Source: JBLMXQ01 sp050257855 (GTDB lineage Bacteria > Acidobacteriota > Vicinamibacteria > Vicinamibacterales > CAVVIG01). From it: 64,000 nucleotides of DNA. Position 1 is the first letter of the stretch; every line of letters begins with the position of its first letter. Shown here piece by piece: positions 46,317 to 53,802 of the stretch. The stretch spans positions 33,993 through 97,992 of the forward strand of contig JBLMXQ010000132.1 in the NCBI GenBank assembly GCA_050257855.1, in the 5' to 3' direction. The translations under genes and the position numbers were made by a program. Under the pieces are notes generated by a model that saw nothing but the letters and a program-made list of their open reading frames with translations, did no database searches and had not been told where the DNA came from.

Positions 46317-47156
46317 TTACTTGCGTTCTTCGGCCAACTGTTTCTCGAATGCCGCTCGCCAGTGCGCCACCGCCTGACGATAGCCGTCCGGATCGACGAA
46401 TGGATTCGGTCCCTTCGGGTTCGCGCGAAGCTTCTCGGCCTTCGAGGCGCCGTCGTAGTAGACGCGGTGCGCGCCGAGGAAGATGTCACACGGCAGCGCG
46501 GCGAGCAGCCCGAAGGTGTGCGCGTAGTCGCGGCCGATCGTCGGATACGTCGGCATCCCGCTGACGCGCACGCCCGGGTTGATCGTCGTGCCGCCCACGA
46601 CCACGACACGAAGATCCTTGCCGCGATCGCGCGCCGTGAACGTCCACGTCGTGCATCCCTTCGTGTGGCCCGGTGTGAGATGCGCCGTCAGCACGACGCC
46701 GCCAAGCCGCACCTGATCGCCATCCTCCAGCCGGCGATCGACCTTCGCCGGCGGGAACGTCTCCGTGTCGCCCCAGCGGAAATCGCCGTGCCCGCCGTGC
46801 TCGATGAGCGTCGCGTCCTCGCCCATCACCTCGAGCTTCGCGCCGGTCAGCGCCTTCATCCTCGCGAAGCCCGCGGCATGGTCGATATGCGCCTGCGTGT
46901 TGAGGAGGATCCTGACGTCCTCGAGACGGAAACCGAGCTTCGCCGCGTTGCGCTGGATGATGGGGACGGTGTCCGTGTAGCCGGCGTCGATCAGGATATC
47001 GCCCGCCGGCGTGACGATCAGGTAGCTTGAGATGTCGCTGGCGCCGACGTAGTAGAGATTGTCGGCGATTCGGTATGGCTCGACCGGCTGGTTGTCCGCC
47101 CGATCGGGGGCGACAGCCGAGAGCGCGAGCATCAACGCGAGGATCGTGGAGAGCAT
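46317..47156 (-). CDS. Subclass B3-like metallo-beta-lactamase fold hydrolase, Gln-type
   Basis: Exported MBL-fold enzyme of 279 residues. Short hydrophobic signal (1-20), then AGDILIDAGYTDTVPIIQRN. Metal ligands are Q88, H90, D92, H93 (NTQAHIDHAAG), H164 (TPGHTKGCTTWTF) and H230 (FLGAHRVYYDG). Glutamine replacing the first histidine, as in GOB-type enzymes, and the B3 phrases GGHGDFRWGD and HTKGCTTWT support subclass B3; activity on beta-lactams is not proven. ATG 47156 abuts the divergent dehydrogenase ATG. An in-frame GTG at 47177 would add an Arg-containing N-terminus to the signal peptide. A BlaI/BlaR1-like pair lies 1.6 kb away. Confidence 0.88.
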   Translation of the reverse strand: MLSTILALMLALSAVAPDRADNQPVEPYRIADNLYYVGASDISSYLIVTPAGDILIDAGYTDTVPIIQRNAAKLGFRLEDVRILLNTQAHIDHAAGFARMKALTGAKLEVMGEDATLIEHGGHGDFRWGDTETFPPAKVDRRLEDGDQVRLGGVVLTAHLTPGHTKGCTTWTFTARDRGKDLRVVVVGGTTINPGVRVSGMPTYPTIGRDYAHTFGLLAALPCDIFLGAHRVYYDGASKAEKLRANPKGPNPFVDPDGYRQAVAHWRAAFEKQLAEERK

Positions 47157-48053
47157 ATGGCACGCACAGTATCGCACGTCGGCTTCATCGGTCTCGGCAA
47201 TATGGGCCACGGTATGGCCGCCAACCTCGTGCGCGCCGGCTTCGACGTCACGGTATGGAACCGGACGGCCTCGCGCGCCGACGACCTCGTCGCCGCCGGC
47301 GCCTCGCGCGCCGCCACGGTCGCCGACGCCAGCCGTGCCGGCGTCGTCATCACCATGGTTGCCGACGATGCCGCGCTCGAGCAGATCGTGTTCGAGGGCG
47401 GCCTGCTCGAGATGCTGGCGAGCGGCGCCATCCATGTTTCGATGAGCACCGTCAGCGCGGCGCTCGCCGAGCGCCTCACCGGCGACCATGCCCGGCGCGA
47501 CACTGTCTTCGTTTCGGCGCCCGTCTTCGGGCGGCCCGAAGCGGCCGCCGCCGCGAAGCTGTTCGTCGTCGCAGCCGGACCAGCCGGGGCCCTCGACACC
47601 TGTCAGCCGCTGTTCGACGCCATGGCGCAGCGCACGTTCCGTTTCGGCGACCGCCCGCAGGCCGCGAACATCGTGAAGCTGACCGGCAACTTCCTGATCG
47701 CGTCGGTGATCGAAAGCCTCGGAGAGGCGATCGCGCTCGTGCGCAAGTCGGGCATCGATCCGCACCAGTACGTCGATCTGCTGACGAACACCCTGTTCGC
47801 CGCGCCGATCTACAGGACCTACGGCGGCCTGATTGCCGATCAGCGCTACCGGCCCGCCGGGTTCCGGCTTCCGCTCGGGCTGAAGGATGTTTCGCTTGCG
47901 CTGGACGTTGCGCGCTCGGCAGCCGTCCCGATGCCGCTGGCGAGCCTCGTCCGCGACCATCTGATCGCCGGGCTCGCGCAAGGGTACGAAGACGCCGACT
48001 GGAGCGCCGTGGCGGACGTGGTGGCACGGAGCGCGGGGTTGCCCTGGCGCTGA
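47157..48053 (+). CDS. NAD(P)-dependent beta-hydroxyacid dehydrogenase
   Basis: Oxidoreductase of 298 residues of the 3-hydroxyisobutyrate dehydrogenase / glyoxylate reductase group. N-terminal Rossmann motif GFIGLGNMGHGMAANLVRAG (9-28), with VTVWNRTASRADDL suggesting NADP preference through the Arg after the second strand. VSAPVFGRPEAAAAAKLFVV is the substrate-binding segment and K in NIVKLTGNFL the catalytic lysine. KDVSLALDVARSAAVPMPLA is the typical C-terminal helix. The exact substrate is uncertain. GGAG lies five bases before the ATG, inside the first codons of the divergent metallo-hydrolase gene. Confidence 0.92.
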   Translation: MARTVSHVGFIGLGNMGHGMAANLVRAGFDVTVWNRTASRADDLVAAGASRAATVADASRAGVVITMVADDAALEQIVFEGGLLEMLASGAIHVSMSTVSAALAERLTGDHARRDTVFVSAPVFGRPEAAAAAKLFVVAAGPAGALDTCQPLFDAMAQRTFRFGDRPQAANIVKLTGNFLIASVIESLGEAIALVRKSGIDPHQYVDLLTNTLFAAPIYRTYGGLIADQRYRPAGFRLPLGLKDVSLALDVARSAAVPMPLASLVRDHLIAGLAQGYEDADWSAVADVVARSAGLPWR

Positions 48054-48086
48054 GCCTTTTTGTTACGAGGCACTCTCGGGCTCGGC

Positions 48087-48092
48087 TAGAAT
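48087..48092 (+). promoter_or_regulatory. -10 box (TAGAAT) for the 48117 gene
   Basis: TAGAAT ends 24 bases before the ATG at 48117, in the 63-base gap after the dehydrogenase. A GGAGG ribosome site lies between them. Confidence 0.4.
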
Positions 48093-48116
48093 AGCCTCGA
48101 GGAACGGAGGACGCCC

Positions 48117-48569
48117 ATGGAACTGATGCTTGGGTCCCACGTTCGCGAGCACGGAAACCGCGTGGGACGACTGGCGGGCTTCGAGCTTGAACCCACGTCG
48201 CTGCGTATCCGCCGCATCATCTACAGCCCGGACGGCGACCTTGGACCGCAGACGCACATGCGTCCGCTCTGCTCGGTCTCGCACGTCCACGACGATGGCG
48301 AGGTCGAGCTGCGGCCCGAGTCGCAGGCCGACGTCATGCCGTCGATTCCCGACGTCACGCTCCTGAGCCGGCCGACGCGCATCCGGCAGGAATCGCGGGA
48401 GCTCGGCCGTCTCGTGGGCCTCGAGATCAATCCGGCCGACTGTTCCATCGTGTCGCTCTTCGGCCGCGCACACTGGTGGTCGCGGCGATTCTCGCTCTCG
48501 GCCGAACGCATCGACTGCAGCGTGCCTGGCGAGATTCGCGTCGGCAGCAAGAGCACGCAGGCAGCCTGA
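48117..48569 (+). CDS. Small two-repeat protein, possibly PRC-barrel-like
   Basis: A 150-residue soluble protein that I do not firmly recognise. Two similar halves are visible: LGSHVREHGNRVGRLAGFEL with VSHVHDDGEVELRP, and LLSRPTRIRQESRELGRLVG with ERIDCSVPGEIRVG. The pattern of a strand pair followed by GxVxRL and a late beta strand resembles PRC-barrel domains, but this is by eye only. GGAGG lies six bases before the ATG, a strong ribosome site. It stands alone with its own -10 box and is followed by palindrome copy 4. Confidence 0.75.
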   Translation: MELMLGSHVREHGNRVGRLAGFELEPTSLRIRRIIYSPDGDLGPQTHMRPLCSVSHVHDDGEVELRPESQADVMPSIPDVTLLSRPTRIRQESRELGRLVGLEINPADCSIVSLFGRAHWWSRRFSLSAERIDCSVPGEIRVGSKSTQAA

Positions 48570-48631
48570 TCAGCGCGGTGGCCTCGGGCCGGGAACCTGG
48601 GCCTGGCGGCCTGGGAACGGTCGGTCTTTCC

Positions 48632-48653
48632 GGGACGGTCTGAAGACCGTCCC
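48632..48653 (-). repeat. Dispersed palindrome copy 4
   Basis: Nine-base perfect stem GGGACGGTC / GACCGTCCC around loop TGAA (48641-48644), followed by the conserved CTACCGG. It sits 62 bases after the 48117 gene and about 50 bases before the blaI operators. Confidence 0.85.
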
Positions 48654-48700
48654 CTACCGGAGAACGTCCCGAGCCCGGTCTCTGACTTCTGCTCCGTGGT

Positions 48701-48718
48701 CTACGAATACCTTCGTAT
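48701..48718 (+). promoter_or_regulatory. Upstream BlaI-type operator
   Basis: Inverted repeat CTACGA-N6-TCGTAT, containing the perfect dyad TACGAATACCTTCGTA at 48702-48717. It ends on the first base of the -35 hexamer of the blaI promoter. Its form (TAC/GTA half-sites) suits BlaI/MecI/CopY repressors. Confidence 0.6.
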
Positions 48719-48747
48719 TGACAGCTACGAAGGTCATCGTAGATAAT
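48718..48747 (+). promoter_or_regulatory. Promoter of the blaI-blaR1-like operon
   Basis: Perfect TTGACA (48718-48723), 18-base spacer, GATAAT (48742-48747). The ATG of the repressor gene is nine bases after the -10, so the mRNA would be leaderless or nearly so. Both operators overlap promoter elements. Confidence 0.65.
48725..48742 (+). promoter_or_regulatory. Downstream BlaI-type operator
   Basis: Inverted repeat CTACGA-N6-TCGTAG filling the spacer between -35 and -10. Centre-to-centre distance to the upstream operator is 24 bases. Repressor bound here would block polymerase directly, giving autoregulation. Confidence 0.6.
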
Positions 48748-48755
48748 CGGTCCCC

Positions 48756-49133
48756 ATGACATCGCTGCGTCGCAAACCGACCGATGCCGAGCTTGCCATT
48801 CTGCGCGTGCTCTGGGCCCGCGGCCCGAGCACGGTGCGCCAGGTGGCCGAAGCGCTCGGCAAGGACACCGGCTACACCACCGCGCTCAAGCTCCTGCAGA
48901 TCATGACCGAGAAGCGCCTGGTGCGCCGGAACGAAAGCGCCCGCACGCACGTCTACGAAGCCGCGGTCAGCGAGGACCTGACGCAGCGCCAGCTCGTCAC
49001 CGATCTGCTCGATCGCGCGTTCGGCGGCTCGGCCGCGAAGCTCGTTCTGCAGGCCCTCTCGACGAGCCCGGCGTCCCCCGAAGAGCTCGCGGCGATCAAG
49101 AAGCTGCTCGACAGCCAGGGAGAGACGAAATGA
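48756..49133 (+). CDS. blaI: BlaI/MecI/CopY family transcriptional repressor
   Basis: Winged-helix repressor of 125 residues. DNA-binding domain at 1-75 (TDAELAILRVLWARGPSTVR, then GYTTALKLLQIMTEKRLVRR), and a C-terminal dimerisation region (LVTDLLDRAFGGSAAKLVLQ). In the known systems it is inactivated by cleavage when the linked membrane protease senses its signal. The stop overlaps the M56 protease gene by four bases (ATGA), the standard blaI-blaR1 coupling. Two matched operators over its own promoter imply autorepression. Confidence 0.94.
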   Translation: MTSLRRKPTDAELAILRVLWARGPSTVRQVAEALGKDTGYTTALKLLQIMTEKRLVRRNESARTHVYEAAVSEDLTQRQLVTDLLDRAFGGSAAKLVLQALSTSPASPEELAAIKKLLDSQGETK

Positions 49134-51655
49134 CCCAGATCGTCGGCTGGACGCTCGTGCATTTCCTGTGGCAGGGCGGGGTCATCGCCATCGTCTGCGC
49201 GTCCGCGCTGCGCCTGCTGTCGCATCGATCCGCCAGCGCCCGATATCTCGTCGCGTGCGCCGCGCTGGCAGCCATGCTCGCCGTGCCGCCTGCAACGGCG
49301 GCGTACCTGTCGGCAGGACCGGCGGATGCCAGGGTGGCCGATGGCGGATCGGCCGCGCGAGATCTTTCCGGGTCGCCAGGGATCGCCAGGTCCGGAACGA
49401 CCCGGCCGGCCGGGGACGCGCTCGCCGAATTCGACAGGACCGGACGTATCGACGCGGTCGCCGGTTCCCGGACGATTCGACCCGGGCTGGACGCTGCGCG
49501 GACGATGCCGCTCGTCGTCTCGCTGTGGCTCGTCGGCGTGATCCTGCTCGTTGCGCGACTGGGAGTGGGCTGGTGGCGCGTGCGCCGGCTGCACCGGCAC
49601 GCATTCGCCGGGGCGCCGAGCGCGTGGACGTCGGCTGCGGCGCGTGTTGCCGCACGCCTCGCCCTCACGCGCGCCGTTCGCGTCGTCGAATCGGCGGCGG
49701 TCGAAGTGCCGCTCGTGCTCGGGTGGCTGCGGCCGGCGGTCGTCCTTCCGGTCGCCGCTCTGGCGAGCCTGACGCCCTCGCAGGTGGAGGCGATTCTGGC
49801 GCACGAGCTCGCGCACGTCCGCCGCAACGACTACCTGGTCAATCTGTTCCAGACCGTCGCCGAGACCTTGCTGTTCTACCACCCGGCCGTCTGGTGGCTG
49901 TCGGGGCGCATCCGCGCCGAACGCGAGCACTGCTGCGACGAGATCGCGGTTGCGGTGAGCGGCGACGCGATCGGCTACGCGCGCGCGCTGACCGAAATCG
50001 AGACGTGGCGTACCGCGTCGGTCTCGATGGCGCTCGCAGCGACGGACGGATCGCTGCTCGATCGGATCCGTCGCATCCTGCGCATGCCGATCGACGAGCA
50101 GCCGCGTGCCGGCCACTGGGCGGCGACGCTGGCGCTCACGGCGCTGTTTGCCGCCGGCGCCGGCGGGTGGCAGCGCGTCCCGGTTGCAGTCGCCCGTGCC
50201 GGCGAACGCGCCGTGACGGCCCTCACCGCGCAGGGTGGCGTTGAAGGTGGCGCTTCAGGCGGCGTCGAGGACGGTGTTGGCCGCGGCGTCGAAGGCGGCG
50301 TTCGCGGCGGCGTGGAAGGCGGCGTTCGCGGCGGCGTCGGATCCATCGCGCAAGAGTTGACGCCGCAACCTCCGGAACCGCCTCTGCCCCCCGCTCCTCC
50401 GGCTCCCGCTCCTCCGGTGCCGGCACCGGCCGCGGCCCCCGCGCCTCCCGCGCCGCCGGCTCCGCCCGCGCCGCCGGCTCCGCCGTCGTCGGAATGGTCG
50501 ATGTCTTCGCACACTGGAACGTTCCGGATGCGTTGGACGGACGGGACGAGCCGGATCGACGTCTCCGGCCGCGGCGAGATCGTCTTCACGGACGATCTGA
50601 CCGATGTGAAGTCGATGTCGGATGGCGGATATTTGAAGATCACCTCGTGGCGCGGACTCGTGCCGCACACCGTCGAGATTGGCAGCGAGCGCGGCAAGCT
50701 GACGCGCCGCTACTATGTCCTCGGCGCAGAACGTCCGTGGGACGACGAGGCGCGCCGCTTCCTGGCGGATCAGCTGCCGCGCTTCGTGCGCAACAGCGGG
50801 TTCGCCGCCGAGGCGCGGACGAAGCAGATACTCGCCGCGCGCGGCGTGCCGGGCGTCCTCGACGAGATCGGAAAGATCGAGACCGACTTCGCCCGCCGGC
50901 GCTATTTCACCGCGCTGTTTGGCGCCGTGAAGCTGAACGCCGCCGACATGGGCCGCGCGCTTCGCCTGGCGCGCCAGTCCATCCACTCCGACTTCGAGCT
51001 GTCGCAGACGCTGCAGGCCGCGGCGCCGGTGGCCGCGATCGAGCCGTCTTCGGCACAGGAATACGCGGCTGCCGCGGACGCGCTGCACTCGGATTTCGAG
51101 CACCGCCGCGCGCTCATCGCGCTCCTCGACGCGAGTCCGGCCGCGAGCGGCACCGCCGACCTCGCCCTGCGCTCGGCGGCCCACATGAGCTCCGATTTCG
51201 AGAAGCGCACCGTCGTCACCCACGCGATGGCGCGCTCGCAGCTCACGCCCGACGAACAGAACACGCTGCTCGCCAGCATCGGGCAGATGTCGTCCGATTT
51301 CGAGCAGGCGACTGCGCTGACGTCGTTCATCGACAGATACGGCGTCGGCCCCGACATCGCGGCGCCGTTCCTCGCCGCGATCAAGGGCGTGCAGTCCGAC
51401 TTCGAGCGGCGCCGGATCCTGACCGCGGTCGCCGCGAAGGGGCCCCTTGCGCCCGGGGTCCTGGTCGGTGTGCTCGACGCCGTCAGCGGGATGGGCTCTG
51501 ACTTCGATCGCGCCGAGGTGCTGGTGGCCATCGCGCGCCGACAGCCGATCGACGGCGCGGCACGCGATGCATTTATGCGCGCAGCCGACGCGATTTCGTC
51601 CTCGTTCGAACAGAACCGCGCGCTGGCGGCGCTCGTCAGGTCCGGGCGTCGTTAG
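49130..51655 (+). CDS. BlaR1-like M56 membrane protease with C-terminal 34-residue repeats
   Basis: Sensor/protease of 841 residues. N-terminal membrane helices (about 5-30, 38-62, 128-146) and the M56 zinc-protease motif HELAH at 225-229 with HPAVWWLSGRIRAEREHCCD; a further membrane helix is at about 330-346. A Gly-Val repeat (369-404) and a Pro/Ala-rich stretch (410-452) lead to a beta-type domain (456-535). The C-terminus (585-841) consists of eight helical repeats exactly 34 residues apart (first interval 35), each starting with an SDFE-like motif. The penicillin-sensor domain of true BlaR1 is absent, so the ligand is unknown. It should cleave or trigger loss of BlaI. Confidence 0.9.
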   Translation: MTQIVGWTLVHFLWQGGVIAIVCASALRLLSHRSASARYLVACAALAAMLAVPPATAAYLSAGPADARVADGGSAARDLSGSPGIARSGTTRPAGDALAEFDRTGRIDAVAGSRTIRPGLDAARTMPLVVSLWLVGVILLVARLGVGWWRVRRLHRHAFAGAPSAWTSAAARVAARLALTRAVRVVESAAVEVPLVLGWLRPAVVLPVAALASLTPSQVEAILAHELAHVRRNDYLVNLFQTVAETLLFYHPAVWWLSGRIRAEREHCCDEIAVAVSGDAIGYARALTEIETWRTASVSMALAATDGSLLDRIRRILRMPIDEQPRAGHWAATLALTALFAAGAGGWQRVPVAVARAGERAVTALTAQGGVEGGASGGVEDGVGRGVEGGVRGGVEGGVRGGVGSIAQELTPQPPEPPLPPAPPAPAPPVPAPAAAPAPPAPPAPPAPPAPPSSEWSMSSHTGTFRMRWTDGTSRIDVSGRGEIVFTDDLTDVKSMSDGGYLKITSWRGLVPHTVEIGSERGKLTRRYYVLGAERPWDDEARRFLADQLPRFVRNSGFAAEARTKQILAARGVPGVLDEIGKIETDFARRRYFTALFGAVKLNAADMGRALRLARQSIHSDFELSQTLQAAAPVAAIEPSSAQEYAAAADALHSDFEHRRALIALLDASPAASGTADLALRSAAHMSSDFEKRTVVTHAMARSQLTPDEQNTLLASIGQMSSDFEQATALTSFIDRYGVGPDIAAPFLAAIKGVQSDFERRRILTAVAAKGPLAPGVLVGVLDAVSGMGSDFDRAEVLVAIARRQPIDGAARDAFMRAADAISSSFEQNRALAALVRSGRR

Positions 51656-51977
51656 CCGTCGAGCCGGCCCAGGCCAAAGCGATCAGCACCAGGCCGACGA
51701 TGGCGCGGGCTATCTGCGGGGCCACGCCGGCCGACAGGTGCACCGCGTCGTGGACCGCGAGCGCCTGCAGGCCGAGCAGGGCGCCGACGGCGAACGCCAG
51801 TCCGCCCGGCAGCCGAACCCGCACGAAGGCCGCACTGAGCACGAGCAGCAGGCCGAAGACGATCAGGCCGAGCTCGGCCCACAGCTCCAGCTGCGCGCCG
51901 TGCGCCAGGTCCACGACCGCCCACGCAATCGAATAAGTGCCGTATCCGAACAGTCCGAGAGCCGCCGCTGTCAGCAT
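51636..51977 (-). CDS. Small four-helix membrane protein, unknown function
   Basis: A 113-residue hydrophobic protein with about four membrane helices (ALGLFGYGTYSIAWAVVDLA, LWAELGLIVFGLLLVLSAAF, LAFAVGALLGLQALAV, IARAIVGLVLIALAWAG). Family not recognised. Its 3' end overlaps the end of the M56 gene by 20 bases in convergent orientation. ATG at 51977 is the only good start. Confidence 0.7.
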   Translation of the reverse strand: MLTAAALGLFGYGTYSIAWAVVDLAHGAQLELWAELGLIVFGLLLVLSAAFVRVRLPGGLAFAVGALLGLQALAVHDAVHLSAGVAPQIARAIVGLVLIALAWAGSTANDART

Positions 51978-52081
51978 CGTGCGTCCAGTGTGCCGTATCC
52001 TGCGCGGCCGCGTCGATCGGGCGCCCGCATTTGGCCCGATTGACTGCGACCTCGCAGCGGCCGCCGTGCCACAATTGAATC

Positions 52082-52897
52082 GTGCCTGACATCGGCCGCC
52101 TGCGGTACCTCGAGGCAGAGCCGCGCCAGCCCGGTCCGGGCCCGGCCGGCCGCCCTGCCGGCACTCTCGTCCTCATTCACGCGTTCCCGCTGAACGCGCG
52201 CATGTGGGAGCCTCAGCTCGCGCTGGCCGGAAAGGGCTGGCGCGTCATCGCTCCGCAGCTCCGTGGATTCGACGGCGCCGCCGGCGATCCGCCTGTCTCC
52301 TCGATCGACGACTACGCCGGCGACGTCGTCGATCTGCTCGATGCGCTGCATGTCGAAGAGGCGGTCATTGGCGGCCTGTCGATGGGCGGGTACGTCACGT
52401 TCGCGCTCTTCCGGCTCGCACCGCGCTACTTCCGCGGCATGGTGCTCGCCGACACGCGCCCGCAGGCGGACTCAGCAGAGGTGGCCGACGGGCGCCGCCA
52501 GATGCAGAAGCTCGTGAGGGCGGAGGGCGCCTCGGCCGTCGCCGACGCGATGCTGCCGAGACTCCTCGGCGTGACGACGCGCCGCGAGCGTCCGGAGCTG
52601 GAGCAACACGTTCGCCGTCTCATCGAAACAGGCTCGGCGCAGGCGATAGGCGGCGCGCTCGAGGCCATGATGTCGCGTCCGGACTCGACCCCGCTGCTCG
52701 GCACGATCCGCTGTCCCGTTCTCGTTGTCACCGGCGCCGAGGACATGATCACGCCGCCGTCGGTGGCCGAGGACATGCACCGCGCCATTCCCGGCGCCGA
52801 GCTCGCGATCGTCGCCGCCGCCGGCCATCTGTCCAGCCTCGAGCAGCCGGCGGCGTTCACGGCCGCCCTCGCGCGGTTTCTGGCGCATCGGTTATAG
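52082..52897 (+). CDS. Alpha/beta hydrolase
   Basis: Hydrolase of 271 residues with the alpha/beta fold. Oxyanion segment LIHAFPLNARMW, nucleophile elbow GLSMGGY with S100, acidic residue in VTGAEDMITPP, and catalytic His in AAAGHLSSLEQP near the C-terminus. The closest general type is the esterase/lactonase group similar to 3-oxoadipate enol-lactonase; the substrate is not predictable. GTG start. The residues before TLVLIHAF are Pro/Gly-rich and may include a wrong start. DUF547 gene follows after nine bases. Confidence 0.9.
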   Translation: MPDIGRLRYLEAEPRQPGPGPAGRPAGTLVLIHAFPLNARMWEPQLALAGKGWRVIAPQLRGFDGAAGDPPVSSIDDYAGDVVDLLDALHVEEAVIGGLSMGGYVTFALFRLAPRYFRGMVLADTRPQADSAEVADGRRQMQKLVRAEGASAVADAMLPRLLGVTTRRERPELEQHVRRLIETGSAQAIGGALEAMMSRPDSTPLLGTIRCPVLVVTGAEDMITPPSVAEDMHRAIPGAELAIVAAAGHLSSLEQPAAFTAALARFLAHRL

Positions 52898-52898
52898 T
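52893..52898 (+). promoter_or_regulatory. -10 box (TATAGT) eight bases before a start codon
   Basis: TATAGT overlaps the end of the hydrolase gene and ends eight bases before the ATG of the DUF547 gene. A transcript from it would begin almost at the ATG. No Shine-Dalgarno is present in the nine-base gap. Confidence 0.35.
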
Positions 52899-52906
52899 CG
52901 CCATTC

Positions 52907-53749
52907 ATGCGCACGGCGATCGCGGTCATCAACCTTTGTGTTCTGGTGTGGGTCGGCCTGCCTGCGGCGCCCAGCGCCCAGGAGCGCCCTGCCGACACCG
53001 CGCTGCGGAAGTCGCTCGATTTCGTGCTCGACCTGTACGTCCGCGACGGCCTGGTGTATTACCGCGCGCTCAGGCACGACCGCGCGAAGCTGGACGCGTA
53101 CATCGCCGGGGCCGCGACCGTGCCGGTCGAGAAGCTCTCGCGCGACGAGCAGGTCGTGTTCTGGCTGAATACCTACAATGCCGTCGTCCTCCAGACGGTC
53201 ATCGACCACTACCCGATCGGGTCCCGCTCCAGGGATTACCCGCCGCACAGCATCCGTCAGATTCCCGGCGCGTTCGAGCGGGCGACGCACACGCTCGGCG
53301 GCCGCAAAGTAACGCTCGATCAGATCGAGAAGACGATCCTTCCCGGCTTCCGCGATCCCCGCGTCTATTTCGCGCTCGGCCGCGGAGCGGTCGGCGGCGG
53401 ACGCCTGCGCAGCGAGGCGTTCACTCCCGCACGCCTCGAGCAGCAGTTGACCGACGTCCGGAACGAGTGCGTCACCCGGCCGCAGTGCTGGCAGGCCGAC
53501 AGCTCGACCAACCTCGTTCAGGTCAGCTCGATCTTCTCGTGGCACGACGGCGAGTTCATCGAGGCCTACGCCGCGGGAGCGCCCCAGGCCTTCGCGGACC
53601 GCAGCCCCGTCGAGCGCGCCGTGCTCGCGTTCGTCGGGCCGAAGCTGCTGACCACCGAGCGGGAATTCCTGGACAGGAACACGTTCAAGATGACGTTCAG
53701 CCCGTTCGACTGGACGCTGAACGATCTGACGGGGCGTGGCGGCCGATAG
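52907..53749 (+). CDS. DUF547 family exported protein
   Basis: A 280-residue protein with a signal peptide (TAIAVINLCVLVWVGLPAAPSA) and the DUF547 domain: LDFVLDLYVRDGLVYYRAL, FWLNTYNAVVLQTVIDHYPI, HTLGGRKVTLDQIEKTIL, RVYFALGRGAVGGG. DUF547 proteins are widespread exported proteins, possibly with a papain-like fold; biochemical function is not established. The mature protein should be periplasmic. A palindrome copy starts nine bases after the stop. Confidence 0.92.
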   Translation: MRTAIAVINLCVLVWVGLPAAPSAQERPADTALRKSLDFVLDLYVRDGLVYYRALRHDRAKLDAYIAGAATVPVEKLSRDEQVVFWLNTYNAVVLQTVIDHYPIGSRSRDYPPHSIRQIPGAFERATHTLGGRKVTLDQIEKTILPGFRDPRVYFALGRGAVGGGRLRSEAFTPARLEQQLTDVRNECVTRPQCWQADSSTNLVQVSSIFSWHDGEFIEAYAAGAPQAFADRSPVERAVLAFVGPKLLTTEREFLDRNTFKMTFSPFDWTLNDLTGRGGR

Positions 53750-53757
53750 CCGGCGGC

Positions 53758-53783
53758 GGGGGACGGTCTGAAGACCGTCCCCC
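53758..53783 (-). repeat. Dispersed palindrome copy 5
   Basis: Stem of ten to eleven bases, GGGGACGGTC (53759-53768) / GACCGTCCCC (53773-53782), loop TGAA, followed by the conserved CTACCGA. It begins nine bases after the DUF547 stop and ends 20 bases before the next ATG. No T-run follows on the plus strand. Confidence 0.87.
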
Positions 53784-53802
53784 TACCGATGTGTTCTCGA
53801 GG

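Noticed and set aside
46317..47981. Long upstream extension of the metallo-hydrolase to 554 codons
   Set aside because: The added part is antisense to the dehydrogenase gene and precedes a proper signal peptide.
52204..53802. Long in-frame extension upstream of the short-chain dehydrogenase
   Set aside because: It runs through other frames of the hydrolase and DUF547 genes and is Arg-rich without motifs; the SDR fold begins at the ATG at 53803.
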